Below, in pieces: positions 16,818-25,570 of a stretch of 64,000 nt of DNA. The notes below the pieces were generated by a model. The model had not been told where the DNA came from. It was given only the letters and a program-made list of their open reading frames with translations, and made no database searches. Made by a program: the position numbers and the translations under genes. The DNA comes from JAFGPL01 sp963781805 (lineage in GTDB: Bacteria; Bacteroidota; Bacteroidia; Bacteroidales; UBA10428), in contig CAWAHF010000004.1 of NCBI GenBank assembly GCA_963781805.1, forward strand, positions 62,001 to 126,000, in the 5' to 3' direction. Every line of letters begins with the position of its first letter. Within the stretch, counting starts at the first letter, position 1.

Positions 16818-19190
16818 TCATTTTGTGTTGCTCCATTTCCAGTTTCGTATTTCCGGCATGTCTAAACCGTGTTTATCAATGTATTTTTTATGTTCGATGA
16901 GCTTGGCTTGTACTATCTTTTTCAGTTTAACACCCCTTGCCCCCAATTTCGGAAGTCTATCTATCACATCCTGCACCAGATCAAACCTGTCCAGATTATT
17001 TAAAACCGTCATATCGAAGTAGGTTGTAATGGTACCTTCTTCTTTATAGCCTCTTACATGCATGTTTTCGTGGTTGGTACGGCGGTATGTTAACCGGTGA
17101 ATCAACCATGGGTAGCCGTGAAAAGCAAAGACCACAGGTTTGTTTTTTGTAAATAAGGCATCAAAGTCGTTCTCGCTTAACCCATGCGGATGTTCCGTAT
17201 CAGGTTCCAGTTTCATCAAATCGACAACATTGATTACCCGAATTTTTAGATCGGGCAGATGTTTACGAAGAATGGATACAGCGGCCAGGGTTTCAAGCGT
17301 AGGTACATCGCCACAACAGGCCATCACCACATCAGGTTCAGCACCTTGATCAGTGCTTGCCCATTGCCATACCCCGATTCCTTTGGTGCAATGTTCAATG
17401 GCTTCATCCATGGTCAGCCATTGAGGCGCCTGGTACTTGCCAGCAACCACGACATTGACGTAATCGCGGCTTCTCAGGCAATGGTCCCAAACCGACAACA
17501 AACAGTTGGCATCGGGTGGAAGGTACACGCGAACAATCGAAGCTTTCTTGTTTACCACATGATCGATGAAGCCGGGATCCTGATGGGTAAAACCGTTATG
17601 GGCCTGCTGCCAGACATGCGAAGCGAGCAGGTAATTGAGAGATGCAATTTTCCTTCGCCACGGCAATCCGGCGGTTACTTTCAACCATTTTGCATGTTGG
17701 TTAAACATCGAATCGATAATGTGAATAAAAGCTTCATAGCAATTAAATAAACCATGCCTTCCTGTGAGCAGATATCCCTCGAGCCAGCCTTCGCACTGAT
17801 GTTCGCTCAGCATCTCCATGACCCTGCCTTCTGTTTCAAGAAACTCATCATTCTCTTTGGTACGGGCATCCCATTGCCGGTTGGTGACTTCGAAAACGGC
17901 ATTCAAACGATTTGAAAGGGTTTCATCGGGACCGAAGATCCGGAAATTTCGTTGCTCCCTATTGAGATTGGCCACTTCACGCAGAAACACTCCAAGCTCG
18001 TGTGTGTCGGCAGCTTCGATCGATCCTGGTGACGGTACGTTTACGGCAAACTTCCGAAAGTCAGGCATAATCAGGTCGTTCAGCAACAATCCTCCATTTG
18101 CGTGGGGATTAGCGCCCATTCTTCGTTCTCCTTTGGGCGCCAATTCAGCTAATTCAGGCAAAAGACGTCCGTTAGTATCAAAGAGTTCTTCAGGTTTATA
18201 GCTTTTCATCCAGTTTTCAAGCAACTTTAGATGATCCGGATGTCCTGCATCTACCAATAGTGGAATCTGATGAGCACGGAAAGTGCCCTCAATTTTTAGT
18301 CCATCAACTACCTTTGGGCCTGTCCATCCTTTGGGTGATTTCAGTACAATCATTGGCCAGCGTGGTCGGGTGGTGTCGCTTTTGTTTCTTGCATTGTTCT
18401 GTATACTTCTGATATGGTCAATGGTCTTTTCCATCACGGACGCCATGAGTTGATGCATTTTCTCCGGATCATCACCTTCCACATAATAGGGAAGCCATCC
18501 GCATCCTCGCAGAAATTGATCAAGTTCTTCCGGCTCGATGCGCGCCAATACAGTTGGGTTGGCAATTTTGTATCCGTTTAGATGCAGGATTGGCAATACG
18601 GCGCCATCGGTTATCGGGTTGAGAAATTTGTTCGAATGCCAGGCAGTCGCCAAAGGGCCGGTTTCTGCTTCACCATCGCCAACAACACAAGCAACAACCA
18701 ATTCAGGATTATCGAACACAGCGCCGAAAGCATGACTGAGTGAATACCCCAATTCCCCTCCTTCGTGGATCGATCCCGGGCACTCCGGTGAGACATGACT
18801 TGGAATTCCGCCGGGAAATGAGAACTGGGTAAATAGTTTTTTTAATCCGGCTTCGTCCCGGCTAATGTTTGGGTATACTTCGCTATAAGTACCTTCCAGA
18901 TAGGTATTTCCTACAAGAGCAGGACCTCCATGGCCAGGACCGGAAATATAAATCATATCCAGATCATACTTTTTAATGACCCTATTCAAATGCACATAGA
19001 TAAAATTCTGCCCGGGTGTTGTGCCCCAATGCCCAAGCAGCATAGACTTCACGTGGGATAATTTCAACGGCTCGCGCAATAAAGGATTATCACGCAGATA
19101 AAGCTGGCCAACCGATATATAATTAGCAGCGCGCCAATAGGCGTTCATCTTTTGCAGGAGTTCCTGCGATAAAGGTTTATCATGTTCCAT
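16818..19190 (-). CDS. xfp: Phosphoketolase (xylulose-5-P/fructose-6-P)
   Basis: This 790-residue thiamine-diphosphate enzyme cleaves xylulose 5-phosphate (often also fructose 6-phosphate) with phosphate to acetyl phosphate. The ThDP/Mg motif is GDGEAETGPLATAWHSNK (about residues 168-185). The family signatures GHWGTTPGQNFIYVHLNR, SPGHGGPA-like SGPGHGGPAL and SHVSPECPGSIHEGGELGYSL are intact, and the length is typical. Translation starts with MEHDKPLSQELLQKMN. It opens into a HAD phosphatase gene 12 bp upstream, and CheB and rpiB follow. It would allow ATP from acetyl phosphate without full glycolysis. Confidence 0.96.
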   Translation of the reverse strand: MEHDKPLSQELLQKMNAYWRAANYISVGQLYLRDNPLLREPLKLSHVKSMLLGHWGTTPGQNFIYVHLNRVIKKYDLDMIYISGPGHGGPALVGNTYLEGTYSEVYPNISRDEAGLKKLFTQFSFPGGIPSHVSPECPGSIHEGGELGYSLSHAFGAVFDNPELVVACVVGDGEAETGPLATAWHSNKFLNPITDGAVLPILHLNGYKIANPTVLARIEPEELDQFLRGCGWLPYYVEGDDPEKMHQLMASVMEKTIDHIRSIQNNARNKSDTTRPRWPMIVLKSPKGWTGPKVVDGLKIEGTFRAHQIPLLVDAGHPDHLKLLENWMKSYKPEELFDTNGRLLPELAELAPKGERRMGANPHANGGLLLNDLIMPDFRKFAVNVPSPGSIEAADTHELGVFLREVANLNREQRNFRIFGPDETLSNRLNAVFEVTNRQWDARTKENDEFLETEGRVMEMLSEHQCEGWLEGYLLTGRHGLFNCYEAFIHIIDSMFNQHAKWLKVTAGLPWRRKIASLNYLLASHVWQQAHNGFTHQDPGFIDHVVNKKASIVRVYLPPDANCLLSVWDHCLRSRDYVNVVVAGKYQAPQWLTMDEAIEHCTKGIGVWQWASTDQGAEPDVVMACCGDVPTLETLAAVSILRKHLPDLKIRVINVVDLMKLEPDTEHPHGLSENDFDALFTKNKPVVFAFHGYPWLIHRLTYRRTNHENMHVRGYKEEGTITTYFDMTVLNNLDRFDLVQDVIDRLPKLGARGVKLKKIVQAKLIEHKKYIDKHGLDMPEIRNWKWSNTK

Positions 19191-19202
19191 TTCTTGATAA
19201 TT

Positions 19203-19826
19203 TTATTTTATTTTTAAGCCAAAAGAGGCTAATTCTTTAGATGTTGATACATAATTCTTATGCCGGATACTTCGAATTCCCAATTCCCTGGCAACATCAA
19301 CAAACATCTGCCTATCTTCTATATACAATACATGTTCGGCTGGTACCTGTGCAATATCCAGCGCAATCCGAAAGATATCGGCATCGGGTTTTCGAAAATG
19401 GACAAAGCAGGAGGAGATGAAAAAATCTACAAACTGATCCAGATGAAACTTCTTAATTCTATGTTCATTTAATTCTCTTGCTTCGTTATTGACTACTGCT
19501 ATTTTTAGCTGGTGTTGTTCTTTTAGTTGTTTTATAAACTCAATCATCTCCGGGTAAGGAGATGTTTGATCGAATATAAAATTCTGAAATTGAACAGGCG
19601 TAAAAGAACGTTTCTCATAGAATACCACCCTGCTGAGATACTCATTAAGCGTAAGTTTTCCTTCTTCGTATGTAACGAAAGTAAGATGATGTCTTTCTTC
19701 CAAATCATCGAAGTCAATCTTAAAAACGTCGGCGGCTTTCCTGCGCGACTCATGTCCCCATCCGTTGGTAAGCATGACGCCTCCTATATCTAAAAACAAG
19801 GTTGTAATTGAAATTGATTTATCCAT
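19203..19826 (-). CDS. HAD-superfamily phosphatase, YihX-like
   Basis: This 207-residue HAD type-IA hydrolase has motif I in LFLDIGGVML, where the second Asp of DxD is replaced by Gly as in YihX and epoxide-hydrolase N-terminal phosphatases. Motif II lies in AVVNNEA, Lys in FRKPDADIF (motif III) and acidic motif IV in YIEDRQMFV. YihX releases glucose from glucose 1-phosphate. The neighbours, phosphoglucomutase and phosphoketolase, make a sugar phosphate a reasonable substrate, but this is inference. The gene ends 12 bp before the phosphoketolase start, suggesting one transcript. Confidence 0.82.
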   Translation of the reverse strand: MDKSISITTLFLDIGGVMLTNGWGHESRRKAADVFKIDFDDLEERHHLTFVTYEEGKLTLNEYLSRVVFYEKRSFTPVQFQNFIFDQTSPYPEMIEFIKQLKEQHQLKIAVVNNEARELNEHRIKKFHLDQFVDFFISSCFVHFRKPDADIFRIALDIAQVPAEHVLYIEDRQMFVDVARELGIRSIRHKNYVSTSKELASFGLKIK

Positions 19827-19942
19827 AACATTTTAATAAACTAATGTTGAATTCGTATTTTCTAAAACATTTCAACTTCCTGCCAGTAAATTTTCATGAT
19901 ACACAATACTATTTCTGTTCTTGTTTTTCTAAACGACTCTTA

Positions 19943-20374
19943 TCAATGATCAGGCACCCGATTAAATGGGGAAGTATCACCACGATCGGATTTTAATACA
20001 ATTTTGTCAGTATTGAACGTTAAAATTCTTGATGAGACTATCTTATTTATCAAATGCTCATTTTCTGAATCAGTAATTCTCAACGTGATAATTGAATCGT
20101 TAATTTTCCATGTTCCATGTATCGATCCCCTAACACCTTGAGAAAGCGTATTGGCAATGAATCCTGTAGGATATAGTTTGCAGAAGAAAGTGCTATCCCT
20201 GTTAAGTAGCATGGTCTCTTTATAATCACCTACCGTGCCTTGCCAGCGCCCGACTATTTTTGTTGAATATTCAGCCACAGGAACAGTTGGTGAATAATTT
20301 GTACAAGATGTTATACCAAAACCAAAGAAGACTGCTACGATTAACCTTATCAAAGGGTTGCTATTCGTTTTCAT
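19943..20374 (-). CDS. Small lipocalin-like lipoprotein
   Basis: From MKTNSNPLIRL (20374) the protein has 143 residues, with a lipoprotein signal peptide (lipobox GITSC). A short beta-rich domain follows, with KIVGRWQGTVGDYKETMLL, DSTFFCKL and GTWKINDSIITLRI, the pattern of the many lipocalin-like lipoproteins in Bacteroidota. An upstream start is possible but would overlap the phosphoglucomutase gene; the chosen start lies 4 bp after that gene's stop. Function is unknown. Confidence 0.7.
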   Translation of the reverse strand: MKTNSNPLIRLIVAVFFGFGITSCTNYSPTVPVAEYSTKIVGRWQGTVGDYKETMLLNRDSTFFCKLYPTGFIANTLSQGVRGSIHGTWKINDSIITLRITDSENEHLINKIVSSRILTFNTDKIVLKSDRGDTSPFNRVPDH

Positions 20375-20378
20375 AGGA

Positions 20379-22067
20379 TTAATTTTTTTCATTTTTTTTC
20401 TTAACATTTCCTGTGGAGTAAGCAGCTGGCGTTATGGCATCGTTCACGATTTTTTGTGCTTCCTCAATGATTTGGTGCAGATGATCCAATCCCAGGAAAC
20501 TTTCCGAATAAATTTTATAAATATTTTCTGTTCCTGATGGTCGTGCGGCAAACCATCCATTTTCTGAAGTTACCTTTAATCCTCCGATGGATGCCCCATT
20601 TCCCGGAGCATTGGTGAGGATGGCTTTTACCTTCTCTCCAGCCAGATTTGTAAGTTGAATACGCTTTGGATCAAGTTTTTCTATCATTTCTTTTTGGATT
20701 GGAGTTGCAGGTGCGTCAACACGATCATAGACAGGGTTGCCCAGCGTTTTAGAAAGGCTTTCATATATTTCACCCGGATCGCGATTCATTTTCGCTGTAA
20801 TTTCAGCTGCCAGTAATGCTAAAATAATTCCATCTTTATCCGTAGTCCAAACAGTACCATCAAAACGCAGAAATGAAGCTCCTGCACTCTCTTCTCCTCC
20901 AAAGCCAAGCGAACCGTCAAATAATCCATTGGAAAACCATTTAAACCCCACCGGTACTTCGTAAAGTTTACGTTTAAGTTTCGAAGCAACCCGGTCAATC
21001 ATCTGACTACTAACCAATGTCTTACCTATAACTTTTTCTTTACGCCATTCAGGCCGGTGCTGAAACAGATAATCAATGGCAACAGATAAAAAATGATTAG
21101 GCGGTAACAAGCCTTTGCTTTTTGTCACAATTCCATGCCTGTCGTGATCCGGATCGCAGGCAAAGGCAATATCAAATCGATCCTTTAAATTAATTAATCC
21201 TTGCATTGCATAAGAAGAAGACGGATCCATACGGATTTGACCATCCCAATCGACTGTCATAAAGCGAAAAGTAGGATCGACAGCTTTGTTGACCACTGTA
21301 AGGTTTAATTTATAATGCCCGGCAATTGCTCCCCAGTAATGAACACCTGCCCCACCCAACGGATCAACCCCAAGTTTTATGTGCGAATTTCGAATTACAT
21401 CCATGTCAATAATATTAGAAAGATCAGAGATGTAATGATTTAAATAATCATGCCGGTGTGTGGTGGATGCTTTATAGGCTTTTTCAAAAGGAATCCTTTT
21501 AACGTTCTTCAGATTATTTTCCAGGGATTCATTTGCCTTTGCCTCAATCCATTTTGTAATAGAGGATTCTGCGGGCCCTCCGTTCGGAGGATTGTATTTA
21601 AAACCTCCGTCAGCAGGGGGATTATGAGAAGGAGTAATAATAATACCGTCGGCCAATCCAACCGTACGACCTTTATTGTAAGTGAGAATAGCATGTGATA
21701 TTACCGGGGTTGGTGTATATTCCTCTTTTCCGGCAATCATAACTTCCACCCCATTGGCTGCAAGTACCTCCAATGCGGTGGTAAAAGCCGGTACAGACAG
21801 GGCATGTGTATCCATTCCCAAAAACAGGGGTCCATCTATTTTCCGGTATTGTCTGTAAAGACAAATAGCCTGGGTAATAGCGAGTATATGTTTTTCATTG
21901 AAAGAATTTTTGAAAGCTGAACCACGATGTCCGGATGTACCAAATGCAACACGTTGTGAAGGAATCGAAGGATTAGGTTCTTTTATAAAATAAGCAGCGA
22001 TAAGTTTCGGTATGTTTACCAGTATCTCAGGTTTTGCAATTTTTCCTGCTTTAGCGCTTATTTTCAT
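20379..22067 (-). CDS. pgm: Phosphoglucomutase (alpha-D-glucose specific)
   Basis: From MKISAKAGKI the protein has 562 residues. It has the four-domain phosphohexomutase layout: AFGTSGHRGS (substrate loop), the catalytic phosphoserine loop TPSHNPPADGG, the metal-binding DPDHDRHGI, the sugar loop GFGGEESAGASF and the phosphate loop ARPSGTENIYKIY. It interconverts glucose 1- and 6-phosphate, linking glycogen or nucleotide-sugar pools to the phosphoketolase route downstream. The start at 22067 is chosen because the in-frame extension upstream encodes an AT-rich non-conserved tail. Confidence 0.94.
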   Translation of the reverse strand: MKISAKAGKIAKPEILVNIPKLIAAYFIKEPNPSIPSQRVAFGTSGHRGSAFKNSFNEKHILAITQAICLYRQYRKIDGPLFLGMDTHALSVPAFTTALEVLAANGVEVMIAGKEEYTPTPVISHAILTYNKGRTVGLADGIIITPSHNPPADGGFKYNPPNGGPAESSITKWIEAKANESLENNLKNVKRIPFEKAYKASTTHRHDYLNHYISDLSNIIDMDVIRNSHIKLGVDPLGGAGVHYWGAIAGHYKLNLTVVNKAVDPTFRFMTVDWDGQIRMDPSSSYAMQGLINLKDRFDIAFACDPDHDRHGIVTKSKGLLPPNHFLSVAIDYLFQHRPEWRKEKVIGKTLVSSQMIDRVASKLKRKLYEVPVGFKWFSNGLFDGSLGFGGEESAGASFLRFDGTVWTTDKDGIILALLAAEITAKMNRDPGEIYESLSKTLGNPVYDRVDAPATPIQKEMIEKLDPKRIQLTNLAGEKVKAILTNAPGNGASIGGLKVTSENGWFAARPSGTENIYKIYSESFLGLDHLHQIIEEAQKIVNDAITPAAYSTGNVKKKNEKN

Positions 22068-22300
22068 AATTCTTATATAACTGAATAATAATAACTTAAA
22101 TAAGTTTTTTCTCTTCAACGATTAAAATCTGTCTCGCATGCTAAAAAATACAATTCGTTTTTGAATGTTGTAAAAGGTTTATGATTCATACATTAAACAA
22201 ATGCAATTGGGAATCATAGGTCTTTTTTTTATAACAAACTCATATTCTATTGGTTTATATATTCTTCTTAATTTATGTTAAAACTTTCTAAGTAGTAAAA

Positions 22301-22367
22301 AATAAACAGGAGCAGATGATATGATACAATTCATAATTACAGAATACAAGATTCACTCCTGTTTATT
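22301..22367. repeat. Intergenic inverted repeat
   Basis: The arms AATAAACAGGAG (22301-22312) and CTCCTGTTTATT (22356-22367) are exact complements separated by 43 AT-rich bases. It lies between the universal stress gene and pgm, on a stretch (22068-22419) that otherwise shows no gene. It could end transcription of the stress genes' side or be a small mobile remnant. Confidence 0.55.
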
Positions 22368-22419
22368 AAAATCCTTTCTCACTGGTTGGCATCACAGTTT
22401 TTGTAACTGAAAACACACT

Positions 22420-23289
22420 TCATTCATTAAACGCTCCTAAATCCCAAATATCTTCGGTTACTGTACGCAAGTGATAATTAGGAAATGATAATACAGGAAT
22501 AAACGATTTGTTTATCATTTGGTGAGCATAACTACCTAACAGTAAATTGGAAAGACTCTTCTCCTGTTCTGTCATTATTGAAATAAGGTTCGCATTTATT
22601 GAGTTTGCATAATCAAGTGTGATATCAGTGAGATTGTCACCATGCAAATGTTCAACTACATAAGGAATTTTGTGAGTCTTAATATATAATTCCACCTGAT
22701 TGGCATATTGATTTAGTTTATTTTCAATGCTCTTAAAACTTGAAAGATTTATAGTAAGCAAGTGAATTTCTGAATTAAATATCTTTGCCAGATTAACAGT
22801 ATATGGAACCTTTTCCCTTGTCTGAAAAGTGATATCAAGGGGTAGTACTATTTTATCAATAGTTGGAGGTATTCTGCCTTTTCTTACCGTGATGACTGGA
22901 CTTCTCGAATGAGATGTTATTTTGTATGCATTTCCGCCAATAAACAATTCTTCAAAACCAGATTCTCCATGAGTTGATAGAACTATCAGGGCATCATCAT
23001 ACGTATCTGCCTGATCAGTTATTTCTTTAAATATCTTACCTTCCCTAATGATGGAACTCAGGGAACATTTAAAGTTGCTATTCTCTTTGCAACTTTTAAG
23101 AATTACTTCAATTTTTTCTTTTGCCTGTTGATGCTCCTTTGCCAGCAGCTCATTATGAGTACTGTCATTCTTCCTAATAACATGAATCATTTGAATATTT
23201 GCTCCGGTTTTGTCAGCAAGCATCAATGACATATTCAACCCAGCTAATGACTCGGTTGAGAAATCCAGAGGAACGATAATTGTTTTCAT
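22420..23289 (-). CDS. Tandem-domain universal stress protein
   Basis: From MKTIIVPLDFSTES the protein has 289 residues and two UspA domains (about 1-140 and 150-280). The first ends with STHGESGFEELFIGGNAYKITSHSRSPVITV, a partial G-x2-G-x9-G(S/T) ATP-loop. The second ends with SNLLLGSYAHQMINKSFIPVLSF. Tandem UspA proteins are common in Bacteroidota and respond to starvation, oxygen or redox stress. A single-domain UspA gene lies 51 bp upstream on the same strand, so the two probably form an operon. Confidence 0.88.
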   Translation of the reverse strand: MKTIIVPLDFSTESLAGLNMSLMLADKTGANIQMIHVIRKNDSTHNELLAKEHQQAKEKIEVILKSCKENSNFKCSLSSIIREGKIFKEITDQADTYDDALIVLSTHGESGFEELFIGGNAYKITSHSRSPVITVRKGRIPPTIDKIVLPLDITFQTREKVPYTVNLAKIFNSEIHLLTINLSSFKSIENKLNQYANQVELYIKTHKIPYVVEHLHGDNLTDITLDYANSINANLISIMTEQEKSLSNLLLGSYAHQMINKSFIPVLSFPNYHLRTVTEDIWDLGAFNE

Positions 23290-23340
23290 CAGATATTTAT
23301 TTATTATTAGAAGCAAATTGATTATACCTTTGGGAACTGA

Positions 23341-23814
23341 TCATTTTATCCGTTTTTTCGTTGGTACGATGAACAACGGTATGGAAGTTTGATGTAAAAC
23401 TTTTTCCGTTACGCTTCCCATGACTATGTTTTCCAGCCATTTTCTGCTGTGAGAACCCATAACAATAATATCTGTATGTAATTCTTTTGAAGTATTTAAT
23501 ATAGATTCGGCAAAATCACCTTCTTTTACCAGGGTTTGAATAGTTTTATCACCCAGGTGGTGTCTTAATTTATCAAGAAAATGGTAAGATGCTTTTTTCA
23601 GTCCGTCAACACTATCCAATTGCATAGGATCCGTAACCATGTAACCGGTAAACCCCACTATCGGAGAATATTCCAATGAAGAATAATACACCCGATCCGT
23701 TAATACATGCAGTAAGATAACTTCAGCATTCATGGCTTTAGCCATTGAATAACCAGTTTCTGCAACTTTTTGTGCGGTTGGGTCATAATCCAATGCAATC
23801 AGTACTTTTTTCAT
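23341..23814 (-). CDS. Universal stress protein UspA
   Basis: This 157-residue single UspA domain starts KKVLIALDYDPTAQ. It carries the ATP-binding loop VMGSHSRKWLENIVMGSVTEKVLHQTSIPLFIV, which has the G-x2-G-like spacing and the final hydrophobic strand. It is the first gene of a likely two-gene operon with the tandem-domain protein. No phased-box promoter is found upstream, so its control differs from that of sod. Confidence 0.9.
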   Translation of the reverse strand: MKKVLIALDYDPTAQKVAETGYSMAKAMNAEVILLHVLTDRVYYSSLEYSPIVGFTGYMVTDPMQLDSVDGLKKASYHFLDKLRHHLGDKTIQTLVKEGDFAESILNTSKELHTDIIVMGSHSRKWLENIVMGSVTEKVLHQTSIPLFIVPTKKRIK

Positions 23815-24153
23815 TTTATTTAATTTTATGATAGATTAATGTTAATCAGAGAATTAGAAAATACTATATTAATTTAAAGAAAGAACGATATTTGAAATAA
23901 TATACTAAAAAAACAAATTCAAGTGTTAAATGTTCTTTTCTGCAACCAGTTCATTTCGCTGTAGCATTAGTTAATTCAATGCTTTTTGCATTGAAGAAAA
24001 TATTTAGAGTTTTACCCTCAGAAGAATGGTATAACTTTCGTAATATAACTTCTCCTTCGACTGGTTAATGGGTTATCTTTTATGTTTCTGAAATATTAAC
24101 TTAATTCAAATCACGTATTTATCTCCTCAATAAATAATCTATTTATTAACCAA
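23815..24153. other. Intergenic stretch without recognised gene
   Basis: This AT-rich sequence lies between the UspA start and the sod stop. I see no open frame with protein-like composition, no phased ATGTAA boxes and no strong terminator. It should contain the promoter of the usp genes, which I cannot place. Confidence 0.4.
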
Positions 24154-24933
24154 TTACCTTAAAGCACTTGCATATCTTTTTGCTACCACCTCCCAGTTAA
24201 CAACCTTCCAAAATGCATCTATATAATCTGGTCGTCTGTTCTGATACTTCAAGTAATAAGCATGTTCCCATACATCCATTGTAAGTAATGGAACTCCTTC
24301 TTTTTCAGTTATATCCATTAACGGGTTATCCTGATTCGGTGTAGAACAAATAAACAGGTTGCCTTTATCATCAATGCATAACCATACCCAACCACTGCCA
24401 AATCTGGTTTTGCCAGCATCAGTAAATTGTTTTTTAAACTCATCAAAGGAACCAAAGTTTTTAGCAATAGCTTCTGCTATTTTGCCAGAGGGATAACCAC
24501 CTCCGTTTGCTTTCATGTTTTCCCAGTACAATAGGTGATTGAAATAGCCACCGCTGTTGTTTCTGACTGCCAATGAAAAACTGCTGATATTTCTGAAAAT
24601 ATCCTTAATATCCATTGTTTCCGCTTCAGTATTTTTTATTGCATTTATAAAATTATCATAATATGCTTTATAATGTTTGCTATAGTGGATTTCAACTGTA
24701 AGTTTATCTATGAATGGTTCAAGGGCATTGTAAGCATAAGGTAGTGGTTGGAATTCGAATTTAATTGTTGCATTCTTGGTAGGTTGATTGTATGACTGAT
24801 TATATGACTGATTGATTATTTGACTCATTTTCATTTGATCATTTGGAGGCTCTTGTGCATACAATATTGAAGTGTAATGTAAACTAAGAAACCCGAAGAT
24901 GATTAACGTTGCAGTTAATTTTAGTTTTTTCAT
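24154..24933 (-). CDS. Exported Fe/Mn superoxide dismutase
   Basis: This 259-residue protein has an N-terminal signal peptide (KKLKLTATLIIFGFLSLHY, cleavage near YAQE). A short Gln/Asn-rich linker with three NQSYNQ-like repeats precedes the SOD fold. Metal ligands are visible in EIHYSKHYKAYY, HLLYWENM and DVWEHAYYLKYQNRR (Asp and His). The dismutase would therefore act in the periplasm or at the surface, unlike the usual cytosolic enzyme. The gene is preceded by a phased-box promoter whose -7 lies about 30 bp upstream of the ATG. Confidence 0.92.
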   Translation of the reverse strand: MKKLKLTATLIIFGFLSLHYTSILYAQEPPNDQMKMSQIINQSYNQSYNQPTKNATIKFEFQPLPYAYNALEPFIDKLTVEIHYSKHYKAYYDNFINAIKNTEAETMDIKDIFRNISSFSLAVRNNSGGYFNHLLYWENMKANGGGYPSGKIAEAIAKNFGSFDEFKKQFTDAGKTRFGSGWVWLCIDDKGNLFICSTPNQDNPLMDITEKEGVPLLTMDVWEHAYYLKYQNRRPDYIDAFWKVVNWEVVAKRYASALR

Positions 24934-24962
24934 TGTGTGTTCTACTTAATAATTATTCTTTC

Positions 24963-25029
24963 CAAATATCTTTATCATTAGGCAAACAATTGTTACATAA
25001 ATTTCGAAAAAAGTTATATTATTCACACA
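24963..25029 (-). promoter_or_regulatory. Phased-box promoter of sod
   Basis: On the minus strand, box 1 is TGTGTGAATAATATAAC (25013-25029) and box 2 is ATGTAAC (24992-24998), 21 bp apart. The -7-like GATATTTG starts at 24970, 28 bp after box 2. Confidence 0.78.
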
Positions 25030-25097
25030 TTTTTGATCGGAATGTACTATTTCTCTGAGATATTGGCCAATTTGACTATCGTATTGAATTGTGGAAA

Positions 25098-25113
25098 GGG
25101 GTGAATGATGTAG
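25098..25113 (+). promoter_or_regulatory. Degenerate outward-facing phased box
   Basis: GGGGTGAATGATGTAG resembles box 1 on the plus strand, but no second box or -7 follows and a csp terminator lies directly beyond. Together with the sod box it matches, base for base in many places, the divergent control region at 40921-41021, so it looks like the orphaned half of a divergent promoter pair. Confidence 0.5.
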
Positions 25114-25130
25114 TCTTTTACAAAAGGTAT

Positions 25131-25160
25131 TAAAAAAAAATCCCGCTATTGGCGGGATTT
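25131..25160 (-). terminator. Rho-independent terminator of the second csp gene
   Basis: The stem AAATCCCGC / GCGGGATTT (25138-25160) is followed on the minus strand by a T run. It is near-identical to the terminator at 11447-11475. Confidence 0.9.
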
Positions 25161-25187
25161 AATTTTAAATGTCATATATGATATAAA

Positions 25188-25379
25188 CTATGCGAGTTTA
25201 ACATTTACTGCATTTAATCCTTTTTTTCCTTCTTCCAAATCAAAAACAACTTCATCATTTTCCCTGATACTTTCTTTCAGGCCATTTGAATGTACAAAAT
25301 ATTCCTTTGGAGAATCTGCGTCTTTAATAAAACCAAAACCTTTGGCTTCATTAAAAAATTTTACTGTTCCTTTATTCAT
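25188..25379 (-). CDS. Cold-shock domain protein (copy 2)
   Basis: This 63-residue cold-shock protein is identical in sequence to the one at 11503-11694, with the same RNP motifs (KGFGFIK, YFVHSN). The match extends through the terminator and the first bases of the leader, then fades further upstream. Two identical copies 13.7 kb apart point to recent duplication or ongoing gene conversion. Both genes are on the minus strand and stand alone, at either end of the stress/central-carbon block. Confidence 0.95.
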   Translation of the reverse strand: MNKGTVKFFNEAKGFGFIKDADSPKEYFVHSNGLKESIRENDEVVFDLEEGKKGLNAVNVKLA

Positions 25380-25570
25380 AATAATAAGTTAAATTAAGGA
25401 TGCAAGGTACGCTTATTTATCCGGATATTGTCTTTTATAATCCATTAAACAATAATATAGTTTATTCTTTCAGATTAGTTTATTATAATCCTTTATTTTA
25501 GTAATTCCGCCTTTTTTTCATCTTACTACCAATAAAGCAGATTAATTCATTATCAGCTCATTATAAGTTA

